A stretch of DNA of 34,822 bases from Methylotenera_A sp046594885 (GCA_046594885.1 JBKJRD010000071.1:1-34822), one strand, 5' to 3'; positions 16,123 through 24,184 are shown, counted from the first letter of the stretch. The notes: generated by a model from the letters alone, not told the origin. A program made the numbers and translations.

Positions 16123-17537
16123 ATATGTTGTGGATTGTTACTTTTGTCCATATTTAAAATTTGATAACCGCTCACTAAAGATTTTTGACTTAATCGATAA
16201 AAATCTATATCAAATTTCTTTTCAAATTTTGAATTGATTGCCTCATAAAAGTCAGCTTCATTATTAACTGTTTCCAAATGGCACCAATGCTCAAAAATAT
16301 GGATCTGTTTATTATTCGTATCAGTATTTAATTCCGTAATTCCAATTCGTCCCTCATAGGGCCAGCTCTTTATTTTATGCTTGACAAGCGCCTGTCTTAG
16401 TTTCAAATGATGTAATTCATACTTTTCTTTACCCACACAAACACCACTACATTTATTTACTTGTTGCGCGAAACATTTGCCTCCACCCTTTTCAATTCCT
16501 AATACTTTTAAACATAGTTTGAACTCGTCTGCTAAATTATGCATCAATGATTTAGCGGCTTTTTTAGTTTTGAACATACCGTACATATAGCCCAGACTCT
16601 CAGGATCGACATCATCAACGCTTATTACGCGTAACCAGGGCAAATCATTCATTTGTTCTGACATGCGTAGTGCATACATCTTTGTCACATTCCGCAATAA
16701 GCGGTTATAAACGGGTTGCATTTGTTTCACTAGTTTAGCTTCCAGTAGCAAAGCGCCTAACTCTCCAGCGGTTTCTCTGCATTCTATACGTCTAACCTTT
16801 TGCGAAACTTCCATTTCTGTCACCGTTTTGTGATCGGAAGAGAAATGATTAAGCACTCTTGTTTTTAGTTTAATGCTTTTACCAATATATAACGGTAAAT
16901 CACCTTCATCGTAAAAAATGTAAATGCCAGGAACATCTTGAATATTATTTATAAATGAATGATCTAACCAAGGCGGTAAAGTCGGTCCTTTGAGTAAATA
17001 GTTAATAGCTTCTAAAACCTTTACTGAACCCATTTCTTGTTTTGTAGCTTCTAAAAAATCTAACATAAGCTGCGTATCACCCATTGCGCGATGACGAGCA
17101 TTTGTATGAAGATTAAACCGATGCATAATGACGTCTAGTGAATGACCAGTCACGTCAGGATATAACTTTCTGGAAAGCTTAACGGTGCATAGTGTTTGTA
17201 ATCTAAGCGTGCCGCCTAAGCGTTTGAATTCTGCTTTTAAAAAACCATAATCGAATCGACAGTTGTGAGCTACAAGCACCATGCCTTGTAAATGACTAAA
17301 TAAGTCACCAGCGATTTCTTTGAAGGTAGGGGCATTTTGCACCATGTCATTTGTGATTCCAGTCAAACCAGTAATGTTTCGTGGAATGGGCAATTCAGGG
17401 TTGAGCAATGATTGCCAAATAACTGTCTTTTGACCATTCTCAATTTTGATTAATGCGATCTCAGTAATACGGTCGTATAACGGCGTTGCACCCGTGGTTT
17501 CAATATCTAAAAAAACTAAATCCGGTAGCCAATGCAT
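16119..17537 (-). CDS. DEDDh exonuclease fused to GIY-YIG/UvrC-like (Cho-type) nuclease
   Basis: 472-residue two-nuclease protein. Residues 1-165 form a DnaQ-type 3'-5' exonuclease with D11/E13 in FLDIETTG, D96 in HNCRFDYGFL, and H149/D154 in HRAMGDTQ, a full DEDDh set. Residues 200-285 form a GIY-YIG endonuclease domain (GIYIF at 204, YIG at 217, R227, then LLLEAKLVKQMQPVYN). Residues 342-367 give four cysteines spaced 12, 7 and 3 apart (C342, C355, C363, C367), like the UvrC/Cho [4Fe-4S] site. Such fusions are annotated as pol III epsilon-like or Cho-like excision-repair nucleases that incise 3' of lesions. It starts one base after the LexA-like stop, so the two are coupled in an operon. 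Confidence 0.88.
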   Translation of the reverse strand: MHWLPDLVFLDIETTGATPLYDRITEIALIKIENGQKTVIWQSLLNPELPIPRNITGLTGITNDMVQNAPTFKEIAGDLFSHLQGMVLVAHNCRFDYGFLKAEFKRLGGTLRLQTLCTVKLSRKLYPDVTGHSLDVIMHRFNLHTNARHRAMGDTQLMLDFLEATKQEMGSVKVLEAINYLLKGPTLPPWLDHSFINNIQDVPGIYIFYDEGDLPLYIGKSIKLKTRVLNHFSSDHKTVTEMEVSQKVRRIECRETAGELGALLLEAKLVKQMQPVYNRLLRNVTKMYALRMSEQMNDLPWLRVISVDDVDPESLGYMYGMFKTKKAAKSLMHNLADEFKLCLKVLGIEKGGGKCFAQQVNKCSGVCVGKEKYELHHLKLRQALVKHKIKSWPYEGRIGITELNTDTNNKQIHIFEHWCHLETVNNEADFYEAINSKFEKKFDIDFYRLSQKSLVSGYQILNMDKSNNPQHI

Positions 17538-17538
17538 A

Positions 17539-18120
17539 TTAATTGTAGGTGCGGAATGTTGTGACTAAAACACCTTCAATACGAAAAGGTTTTTTTCTGA
17601 TTACTTCAAACTTATCATTATGTGGAATTAATATGTATTGCCCATTTTCCTTGCCTAATTCTTTGATAGTTATATCATCAGACCCTTCAAGCAAAGCTAG
17701 CACGATCTGACCTACATTGGCATTGTGTCTTTTTTCATAGATGGCCATATCGCCATCTAGAATGCCTTTCTTACTCATCGAATTGCCTTTGACTGGCCTT
17801 ATACGCGTGATAGAAGGTTTTTTTATTAAAATATCCAGCACTGTCATGTAACTCTCGCCTTGGGAATGTGAATTAGTAAATTCACCTGCCTGCACTGCCG
17901 CATCCGAATAAGGAATATCGAAAAAGCGTTTTCCTGGAATAAGTTTATTGTCAGGTGCTAAATCTAAAAATTGCTCCTCTTTTAATTTAGAAACTAATTT
18001 AGAAATCGTTTCAGTCGATTTTATTTTAAACAATTCACTCATGTATCGATAACTAGGCAGGGCTTTGTATTGAGCAAAATAGTCCTGCAATTTACCTAAA
18101 TTATCGTAATGATCATTCAT
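17539..18120 (-). CDS. LexA-like self-cleaving repressor (peptidase S24)
   Basis: 193-residue transcriptional repressor of the LexA/S24 type. Residues 8-65 fit the LexA winged-helix domain (LPSYRYMSELFKIKSTETISKL reads like LexA's LPPTRAEIAQRLGFRSPNAAEEHL). The linker holds an Ala-Gly cleavage bond at A78-G79 (AVQAGE). The catalytic dyad is S114 (KGNSMSKKGI) and K153 (ITIKEL). Spacing to the cleavage site and between Ser and Lys is close to E. coli LexA (A84, S119, K156). The ATG at 18120 is chosen because AGAGGATTAT precedes it; an upstream in-frame start at 18201 would add a non-LexA 27 residues and run through the palindrome. RecA-stimulated self-cleavage after DNA damage is expected, and it likely represses the divergent umu genes and itself. 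Confidence 0.85.
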   Translation of the reverse strand: MNDHYDNLGKLQDYFAQYKALPSYRYMSELFKIKSTETISKLVSKLKEEQFLDLAPDNKLIPGKRFFDIPYSDAAVQAGEFTNSHSQGESYMTVLDILIKKPSITRIRPVKGNSMSKKGILDGDMAIYEKRHNANVGQIVLALLEGSDDITIKELGKENGQYILIPHNDKFEVIRKKPFRIEGVLVTTFRTYN

Positions 18121-18163
18121 ATAATCCTCTAGACATTTAAATTTACAAGTAGATATAATAGCA

Positions 18164-18183
18164 ACAAACAAACGTTTGTTTGT
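18164..18183. promoter_or_regulatory. Perfect 20-bp palindrome, presumed LexA-like operator
   Basis: ACAAACAAACGTTTGTTTGT is its own reverse complement across all 20 bases. It lies 44 bases upstream of the repressor's ATG, just above an AT-rich TATTAT box (complement of 18155-18160) that would serve as the minus-strand -10, so it would cover the -35 side. It does not look like the CTG-N10-CAG LexA box of many proteobacteria. Two further weak dyads follow on the plus side: ATCAT-4-ATGAT (18184-18197) and TGCAA-11-TTGCA (18197-18217). Confidence 0.72.
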
Positions 18184-18206
18184 ATCATGATTATGATGCA
18201 AGTTAA

Positions 18207-18235
18207 TTGTTTTTGCAAGGATTTATATCTATAAA
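18207..18235 (+). promoter_or_regulatory. Predicted sigma70-type promoter of the umu operon
   Basis: TTGTTT (18207-18212), 17 bases, then TATAAA (18230-18235), 45 bases before the ATG of the UmuD'-like gene. The 20-bp palindrome ends 24 bases upstream of this -35 box, so direct repression would need either looping or binding at the weaker dyad that overlaps the -35. Confidence 0.5.
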
Positions 18236-18280
18236 TCTTAAATAACTCTATGTTTTAAATGAATATTGGATATTGCAAGT

Positions 18281-18652
18281 ATGAGTCAGTTTCCATCACC
18301 TGCCCGAGAATATGAACTTGATGATTTAAGCTTTGATAAATATCTTAAGCCTAATCCTCCTGCGACTTTTTTGCGGCGCATGCACAAGTTTGATGACTCG
18401 ATGATAGATATAGGCCTGTTGCCTAATTGTATTGTGATCATTGATAATTCTTTGCCACACAAACCTGGTTACCCCGCTCTTATTGCTTATAACGGCAAAG
18501 AAATTATCAAAATCTTACGTATCAAGAATAGAGTTTTAGTGGAGCTTCAATCCAGTAATGAAGAAAAAAACTACCCTCCAATTACTTTTAATGATGGGGA
18601 TCAGGTAGAAGTTTTAGGCATGGTGACAGCCAGTGTTTTTAAATACAAATAA
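18281..18652 (+). CDS. umuD: UmuD'-like mutagenesis protein lacking the cleavage segment
   Basis: Subunit partner of the Y-family polymerase UmuC. E. coli UmuD is 139 residues and is activated by self-cleavage at C24-G25. Here the 123-residue product begins MSQFPSPAREYELDD, matching UmuD from just after that bond (GFPSPAADY). An in-frame TGA lies at 18260-18262, so no longer N-terminus is available. The dyad residues persist as S40 (DDSMID) and K77 (EIIKIL), with the same 37-residue spacing as S60/K97. If translated as shown, it would be born in the active UmuD' form, with control moved to transcription by the adjacent LexA-like repressor (inference). It overlaps the umuC start by 20 bases. 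Confidence 0.85.
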   Translation: MSQFPSPAREYELDDLSFDKYLKPNPPATFLRRMHKFDDSMIDIGLLPNCIVIIDNSLPHKPGYPALIAYNGKEIIKILRIKNRVLVELQSSNEEKNYPPITFNDGDQVEVLGMVTASVFKYK

Positions 18653-19961
18653 AAAAATATTTGCTCTCGCCGATGTCAACTGTATGTATGTTTCTTGCGA
18701 GCTGGTATTCCGCTGTGACTTATGGGGCAAACCCGTTGTTGTGCTGTCCAATAACAATGGCTGCATCATTGCACAGAATGAAGAGGCTAAAGCACTAATC
18801 GAAATCTATATGTGCCGTCCTTGGTTTGAAGTTGCTGAGCAAGCTGCAAAACTAGGTGTCATACATTTTGCATCTCACTATGAGCTTTACGCCAATATGT
18901 CTAACCGTTTTGTAGCAACGCTTAAGCTTTTTGCACCTAGAATCGAAGTGTATTCTATCGACGAGTGCTTCTTGGATATGACAGGCATGAAGCGAGATTT
19001 AGTTGAATACGGGCAAGAAATTAGAACCACGGTTAAACAATGGACTCGATTACCTATCTGTGTTGGATTTGGGCATTCTAAAACCTTAGCCAAGCTAGCC
19101 AATCATATCGCTAAGAAACAAAAACATTTTAAAGGCGTATGTGATCTGACTTCCATGTCTGAAAATGATTTGAATGAGATCATGGCAACATTACCTGTTT
19201 CAAAAATATGGGGCGTTGGAAGCCGGCTTGAAGCTAGCTTAAACAAACTAGGTGTTGATAATGTTTTAAGATTGAAAAGAGCAGACCCGAAGCGTATACG
19301 AGATGAGTTTGGTGTAGTGCTTGAAAGAACGGTTCGAGAGTTGAATGGTGAATCATGGCTTGAACTGGATGAAATTCAACCGGCATCTAAAGAAGTGATG
19401 TCCTCAAGATCATTCGGACATAGGGTCGACAACCTTGCTCACTTGGAAGAAGCTATTACCTTTCATGCAACTACGGCTGCGCAACGAATGCGTAAAAGTA
19501 AGTTACACGCGCAAGCCATCCATTTATTCATTCAAAACAGCCCGCATGATCTTGGCAAGTATTATGGACCTAGCTTAACCATTGCATTACCTTCCCCAAC
19601 TGATTGCACAATAAAGATAACGAATACAGCATTATGGATACTTAAACAGCTTTATAAACCAGGTATATATTATTTAAAAGCAGGCGTTATGCTAATGGAC
19701 TTAGTGCCTGAAGGTGGGCAACAACGCGACTTATTAGGGTTTTCAGATGATGATGTGGAATCAACAAAATTGATGTCAATATTGGATGAAGTAAATAAAA
19801 AGTTTGGACGAGGCACGTTAAAACTTGCATCTGAGGGTGTAGATAAATCTTGGGCAATGCGCCGAGAATTTAAAAGTCCAAACTATATTGGGGATTGGAA
19901 TGAGTTGGCCATCGTCGGACAAGATCATATGAGTTCTCAACCAATTCAACTAAAATTATAG
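18633..19961 (+). CDS. umuC: UmuC, Y-family DNA polymerase V catalytic subunit
   Basis: Error-prone translesion polymerase. In 442 residues (E. coli 422) the palm/fingers motifs are clear: FALADVNCMYVSCELVFR with metal-binding D14, KPVVVLSNNNGCIIAQNEEAK, and YSIDECFLDMTG with D110/E111. An HhH/thumb part (LPVSKIWGVGSRLEASLNKLG) follows, then a little-finger domain (SRSFGHRV...AAQRMRKSKLHAQAI). The terminal part (LMDLVPEGGQQRDLLG...NKKFGRGTLKLASEGV) is typical of UmuC. A GTG at 18633 is the only sensible start and lies inside the end of the UmuD'-like gene, giving translational coupling. All catalytic residues are present. Confidence 0.96.
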   Translation: MFLNTNKKIFALADVNCMYVSCELVFRCDLWGKPVVVLSNNNGCIIAQNEEAKALIEIYMCRPWFEVAEQAAKLGVIHFASHYELYANMSNRFVATLKLFAPRIEVYSIDECFLDMTGMKRDLVEYGQEIRTTVKQWTRLPICVGFGHSKTLAKLANHIAKKQKHFKGVCDLTSMSENDLNEIMATLPVSKIWGVGSRLEASLNKLGVDNVLRLKRADPKRIRDEFGVVLERTVRELNGESWLELDEIQPASKEVMSSRSFGHRVDNLAHLEEAITFHATTAAQRMRKSKLHAQAIHLFIQNSPHDLGKYYGPSLTIALPSPTDCTIKITNTALWILKQLYKPGIYYLKAGVMLMDLVPEGGQQRDLLGFSDDDVESTKLMSILDEVNKKFGRGTLKLASEGVDKSWAMRREFKSPNYIGDWNELAIVGQDHMSSQPIQLKL

Positions 19962-19996
19962 GTGAGAGCAATACCCTTTATTTAAATATCACACAA

Positions 19997-20620
19997 ATGA
20001 AAAACTATTCACTACCGTTATTTCCACTCGATTTGGTTATTTGCCCGGGCGGGCTGATACCACTGCGCATATTTGAAGCCAGATATCTCGATATGGTAAA
20101 AAGTTGCCTTAGAAACAAGACCTCGTTTGCTATCGTATCAGTATTGCCTGAAGGCGAAACTGATGAAGACGGTCAGTTTCCATTTGCAAACATAGGCACT
20201 TCAGTTGAAATAACGGATGCAGATGTGACTACAGTGGGTCTGATGATGATTCGTTGTGTAGGTCTTTACCGCGTCAAGGTGGAGTCGTTTACTCAACAAG
20301 AAGATGGTCTAATTATTGGAAATGTGTCTGATATTAATAATGATGCAGCTCTACCTATACCTGATGACCTTATTTTAGTCAGTAACATGCTAGAGAAGTT
20401 TCTAAACGCTTTATCTGATCAGGGTATTGCACCTGCAGATATTCCTGTGAACAAACCTTATCAACTGGATGATGCAACATGGGTCGCTAATCGTTGGATT
20501 GAATTATTGAATTTACCTTTAATTCAAAAGCAAAGATTGATGCAATTAGACAGTCCCATTCTTAGGCTAGAGATGATTCACGACATGTTGGATTCAAACG
20601 CATTAAAATCTGTACAATAA
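19997..20620 (+). CDS. LON N-terminal substrate-binding-domain protein
   Basis: 207-residue protein made of the Lon protease N-terminal (PUA-like, LON_substr_bdg) domain only, with no ATPase or protease part. The diagnostic beginning is SLPLFPLDLVICPGGLIPLRIFEARYLDMV, followed by FAIVSVLPEGE and an EITDADVTTVGLMMIRCVGLYRVKV block. The C-terminal half is helical (NRWIELLNLPLIQKQRLMQL). Stand-alone versions are widespread in proteobacteria and are thought to bind protein or peptide substrates; no reaction is established. It lies 35 bases after umuC. Placement in this operon raises the idea that it handles UmuD'/UmuC or repressor fragments, which is inference. The ribosome site is poor. Confidence 0.88.
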   Translation: MKNYSLPLFPLDLVICPGGLIPLRIFEARYLDMVKSCLRNKTSFAIVSVLPEGETDEDGQFPFANIGTSVEITDADVTTVGLMMIRCVGLYRVKVESFTQQEDGLIIGNVSDINNDAALPIPDDLILVSNMLEKFLNALSDQGIAPADIPVNKPYQLDDATWVANRWIELLNLPLIQKQRLMQLDSPILRLEMIHDMLDSNALKSVQ

Positions 20621-20625
20621 TTTAA

Positions 20626-20919
20626 ATGGCGCAATTAGATATTAAGAACAGTTTTGAGCTGGAATTTATCGCTTATTTCTCCATGCATTTAGAAAACCTC
20701 TATATTGAGCAAATTAAATCTAAAGATACCAAACAGCGTGATCGATACTCACAGCTTATCAATTCTATCCAAGAATCATCATTTGAATCTGCTTATGAGA
20801 AATATAAGCAGATTTCTTTAGCGGATACAGATATCAGTAACTTCAGTGAATCAGCCATCAAAATGGCACAGCGATCAGCAAGAATGGATATGGGTTTACC
20901 TTTGATTATGGATAATTAA
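20626..20919 (+). CDS. 97-residue helical protein of unknown function
   Basis: No family recognised. The sequence is soluble, helix-rich and charged (QIKSKDTKQRDRYSQLIN, SAYEKYKQISLADTDIS), with no cysteines and no catalytic motif. It ends SARMDMGLPLIMDN. The ATG at 20626 follows the LON-domain stop by five bases and has no Shine-Dalgarno sequence, so it is probably translated by coupling. It lies 45 bases ahead of the helicase gene and is presumably part of the same operon. A small partner protein for the nuclease-helicase is one possibility. Confidence 0.6.
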   Translation: MAQLDIKNSFELEFIAYFSMHLENLYIEQIKSKDTKQRDRYSQLINSIQESSFESAYEKYKQISLADTDISNFSESAIKMAQRSARMDMGLPLIMDN

Positions 20920-20964
20920 CAAAGCTATTTTTTTAAAGCCCTATGACATATAAATATATTTAGG

Positions 20965-23280
20965 TTGATCATCAAACTAGCTGCCAACTTAACCGTTTCA
21001 GAAGACCTTAAAGCTGCCTTTAAGTATGTCATTTCCGTACGCGCTCTATGTGAACTGACAGCTAAAGTTGGTAGCCTAGACCAACGCTTTACTCCATCTC
21101 CCACCGTTCTAGAAGGTATGCTAGGCCACATGGTTGTTGCATCACGCAGGGAACATTACTACCAAACTGAAATTACGCTCACTGGTGAATATTGCAATAT
21201 CTTTGTAAGAGGCAGAGCCGATGGTTACGATCCAGATTTAAATCAATTAGAAGAAGTTAAAACCTACAAAGGCCATCTTGATCGTATGCCTGATAATCAC
21301 AGACAACTCCATTGGGCGCAGGCAAAAGTATATGCCTGGTTAATGTGTGTAGAGCGTGAATTAAAAAGCATTAAAGTTGCATTAGTGTATTACAACGTTT
21401 CATCGAGAGAGGAAACCTTATTAGTTGAAGAGTTGACTGCACAAGCCCTACAGAATTTCTTTGAGTCATTATGTAAAAAGTTAAGCATCTGGGCTGAACA
21501 AGAGTTAGCACATAGGGCTTTCAGAAACAATAGTCTATCGTCACTTAATTTTCCTCATCCTGAATTTAGAACTGGGCAGAGAAAGCTAGCCGAGTCTGTT
21601 TATAAAGCTGCAATGCAACAACGAAGTTTAATGATTCAGGCTACAACTGGCATTGGTAAAACTTTAGGCACAATATTTCCGCTATTAAAAGCAATGCCTT
21701 CGAATAAACTTGATAAAGTTTTCTTTCTAACAGCCAAATCTTCCGGTCGAGATCTTGGTTTGAATGCCGTTCGTACCATTCAAAAAAGTAATCCAGAACT
21801 ATGTATTCGCACAGTGGAATTAACTTCGAGAGAAAAGACGTGTGAGCATCCCGATAAGTCATGTCATGGTGAATCCTGTCTGTTAGCCAATGGTTTTTAT
21901 GATCGGTTACCAAATGCAAGGATTGAAGCGCTAAATCAATTCATGATGGATAAATCCACCATTAAAAACATCGCATTAAAACATCAAATATGTCCATATT
22001 ATCTATCACAAGATCTCGCCAACTGGACTGATATTGTTGTTGGTGACTATAACTATTATTTCGATTTGTATGCCATGTTATATGTTGGCACCGTGTTATA
22101 TGATTGGAAGGTAAGTGTCTTAGTAGACGAGGCGCATAACATGGTGGAAAGAGCCCGAAAAATGTATAGCGCTGAATTAAGCTATGGTTATTTCAATGCA
22201 ATGTTGTCCCATGCACCCAAAACCTTAAATAGTGTTTTAGAAAAGCTGAACAACAGTTGGATCGCGTTAAATCTTCTTCAAAAAAAACCCTATGAAGTGT
22301 ATGACTTTATCCCTGAAGAATTTGAACAGCTATTACAACAAGTGATTTCTAAAATCACGGACTATTTAGCCGAGCATCCTACTTACAACGAAACGAAACT
22401 GCTTAGTTTTTATTTTGATGCGTTTCAATTCACAACTTTAGCAGAGTCATTTGGGAATCACTCGATTTACGATATTACTAAAAGCGACCAAAATGTTGGA
22501 GTGTTCCAGCAAGACTCCGTCATGTGTATTCGTAATGTAGTGCCCGCAAAGTTTTTAAGTACACGCTTTAAAGTAGCTAGTTCTAATACCTTATTTTCTG
22601 CTACTTTAAGTCCTTCATCTTATTTTCAAGATATGTTGGGTTTACCTGACAAAACACATTTTTTAGATGTGGAATCACCCTTTGATGCCAGCCAATTAAC
22701 CATAAACATCGCAAACAACATTTCCACACGATTTAGAGAAAGAGCTCATTCATTCAAGCCTATTGTTGAATTAGTGGCTAAACAATATCTATCAAAACCT
22801 GGCAACTATATTTTATTCTTGAGCAGTTTCGATTACCTTAATGATATTAAAAGTCTTTTTAATGCGCTTTATCCGCAGATTCCAACTCGTTCGCAAATCA
22901 GAATAATGTCTGAATCCGATAAAGAAAAATTTATTAGTGATTTTACGTTATCCTCTCAGGGTGTTGCTTTTGCGGTATTGGGGGGATCATTTGGTGAGGC
23001 GATTGATTTGTCAGGAGATCGATTAATTGGTGCATTTATTGCAACGCTTGGACTTCCACAGTTAAACGAGGTGAATGAGCAAATGCGATCGAGGATGGAA
23101 GAAATATTTGGGCTTGGCTATGAATACACATACCTATATCCAGGCTTGCAAAAAGTGGTTCAAGCTGCTGGAAGAGTAATCAGAACAACAAAAGATAAGG
23201 GTGTAATCCATCTAATGGATGATCGATATAGCGATCCCAAAATTAAAAGCCTTTTACCTAAGTGGTGGGGATTTTCTTAA
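20965..23280 (+). CDS. PD-(D/E)XK nuclease fused to an XPD/DinG-like iron-sulfur helicase
   Basis: 771-residue superfamily-2 helicase. Residues 40-130 resemble a Cas4/AddB-type PD-(D/E)XK nuclease: H55 (GMLGHMV), D86 (RGRADGYD), E97-x-K99 (EEVKTY), then Q119 and Y123 (QAKVYAWLM). Walker A is QATTGIGKT at 225-233 and the DEAH box is at 388-391 (LVDEAHNM). Four cysteines (C293, C300, C305, C343) between them fit an XPD/DinG-type [4Fe-4S] site. Late motifs include FSATLSPSSYFQDMLGLP, GGSFGEAIDLSGD and a motif VI QAAGRVIRT. Members unwind or process damaged DNA, with 5'-3' polarity in known XPD/DinG enzymes. A TTG at 20965 is the only start ahead of the nuclease domain, since TGA lies seven codons upstream. 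Last gene of the umu operon. Confidence 0.88.
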   Translation: MIIKLAANLTVSEDLKAAFKYVISVRALCELTAKVGSLDQRFTPSPTVLEGMLGHMVVASRREHYYQTEITLTGEYCNIFVRGRADGYDPDLNQLEEVKTYKGHLDRMPDNHRQLHWAQAKVYAWLMCVERELKSIKVALVYYNVSSREETLLVEELTAQALQNFFESLCKKLSIWAEQELAHRAFRNNSLSSLNFPHPEFRTGQRKLAESVYKAAMQQRSLMIQATTGIGKTLGTIFPLLKAMPSNKLDKVFFLTAKSSGRDLGLNAVRTIQKSNPELCIRTVELTSREKTCEHPDKSCHGESCLLANGFYDRLPNARIEALNQFMMDKSTIKNIALKHQICPYYLSQDLANWTDIVVGDYNYYFDLYAMLYVGTVLYDWKVSVLVDEAHNMVERARKMYSAELSYGYFNAMLSHAPKTLNSVLEKLNNSWIALNLLQKKPYEVYDFIPEEFEQLLQQVISKITDYLAEHPTYNETKLLSFYFDAFQFTTLAESFGNHSIYDITKSDQNVGVFQQDSVMCIRNVVPAKFLSTRFKVASSNTLFSATLSPSSYFQDMLGLPDKTHFLDVESPFDASQLTINIANNISTRFRERAHSFKPIVELVAKQYLSKPGNYILFLSSFDYLNDIKSLFNALYPQIPTRSQIRIMSESDKEKFISDFTLSSQGVAFAVLGGSFGEAIDLSGDRLIGAFIATLGLPQLNEVNEQMRSRMEEIFGLGYEYTYLYPGLQKVVQAAGRVIRTTKDKGVIHLMDDRYSDPKIKSLLPKWWGFS

Positions 23281-23638
23281 TGAACCTTTTACATTTAACA
23301 CTACTTTAAAGATTAAATTTACATGAAACCAGCATGATACTGGTACGATTCCCGCTCTTGCCAAAATAATTTAATTATTACCAAGCTTTGCTTATTTTTG
23401 CTGGGTTTTATCATCTGCATTATTTTTACAATATTTTATTATTTTAATATGTGATTAAATTAGGGGTGTAAATGTGGTGATCACCCCAGATGATTTACAA
23501 TTAGAAAGTCTCACCAAAGACTAACTTGAACGCAGACTTTAAATTTGCTAATATTTAAACGAGCGAATGAGAAAAAAGTCCCTAAAGCAGTCATTCACAG
23601 GCCAGTTAACTGTTAACACTTAGTGCCTTCGTTTCCAG
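23281..23638. other. Intergenic stretch after the helicase, no gene seen
   Basis: 358 AT-rich bases. GGTGATCACC at 23475-23484 is a short palindrome, and GGGGTG...CACCCC around it could form a 6-bp stem, without a T-run. A tRNA-3'-end-like string occurs near 23338-23363 but does not fold as a tRNA. No convincing frame. Confidence 0.5.
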
Positions 23639-24003
23639 TCAAGGCTTTGGAGCTGTATCATTATTTCCTTGGCTAATACTATTTCGTGCAAGGGAAGCTA
23701 GTGCTTGACACCTCTTTTTAAATTCATCAAGACTTTCTACTTCAAGTTCTAAATCTAATAGCGTATTGTAAGCATCTTTTGTAGCTTGGATTGCTTCGCC
23801 CAGTTATAGCTGAATAGCTTCATTATCTCTATTTTGAGTGATTTGAATTACTAAGATCATTAGAAATATAATGATGGTTTTGCCAGTGTTAATCACCAAT
23901 TGCCTTGTATCGCTAAAGTTGAAAATAGGTCCTGTAAATATCCATACCACTACAACTTTAACGGCAAAATGTAAACACGCGATGGCGTTCGCAAAAATGC
24001 GCA
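23639..24003 (-). pseudogene. Dead low-affinity iron permease (Fet4-like, PF04120 type)
   Basis: Reading the minus strand from about 24003 gives RIFANAIACLHFAVKVVVVW, then IFTGPIFNFSDTRQLVINTG and KTIIIFLMILVIQITQNRD. That is the very characteristic core of the bacterial low-affinity iron permease family (VVVWAVTGP.F.FSDTWQLVINTGT and TI.TFLMVFLIQNTQNRD). The frame meets TAA at 23804-23806 within the conserved EAIQLKL.E segment, then continues in the same frame (LGEAIQATKDAYNTLLDLE) to a natural stop at 23639. About 15 residues look missing near the start, and no start codon with a ribosome site is evident. The internal stop and damaged start make it a pseudogene. Confidence 0.8.
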
Positions 24004-24184
24004 GTGATTTTTATATTTAATACTCAATTGTTTTGTTGAGTTAATTCAGTTGAGCATATTTTAACTCTAATCTTTTTCGCTCAAATTTGGCGTCATTAAG
24101 AGCATTTTTAAGATTGATTTCTCTTTTACTGTCGTTTGGAGTAAGGTGAATTAATCTAACGCATAATCAATAACTGAATCGACT

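Noticed and set aside
17539..18201. Longer start (18201) for the LexA-like repressor
   Set aside because: It would translate through the palindrome and adds residues not found in LexA proteins; the 18120 ATG has a proper ribosome site.
23338..23363. tRNA 3'-end-like string (GGTACGATTCCCGCTCTTGCCA)
   Set aside because: Pairing of a T-arm has at least two mismatches, the 5' acceptor half is absent, and no other tRNA arms are visible, so neither a tRNA nor an attachment site can be supported.
23462..23489. Hairpin GGGGTG...CACCCC as a terminator for the helicase operon
   Set aside because: No T-run follows it and it lies about 180 bases downstream of the stop; too weak to list.
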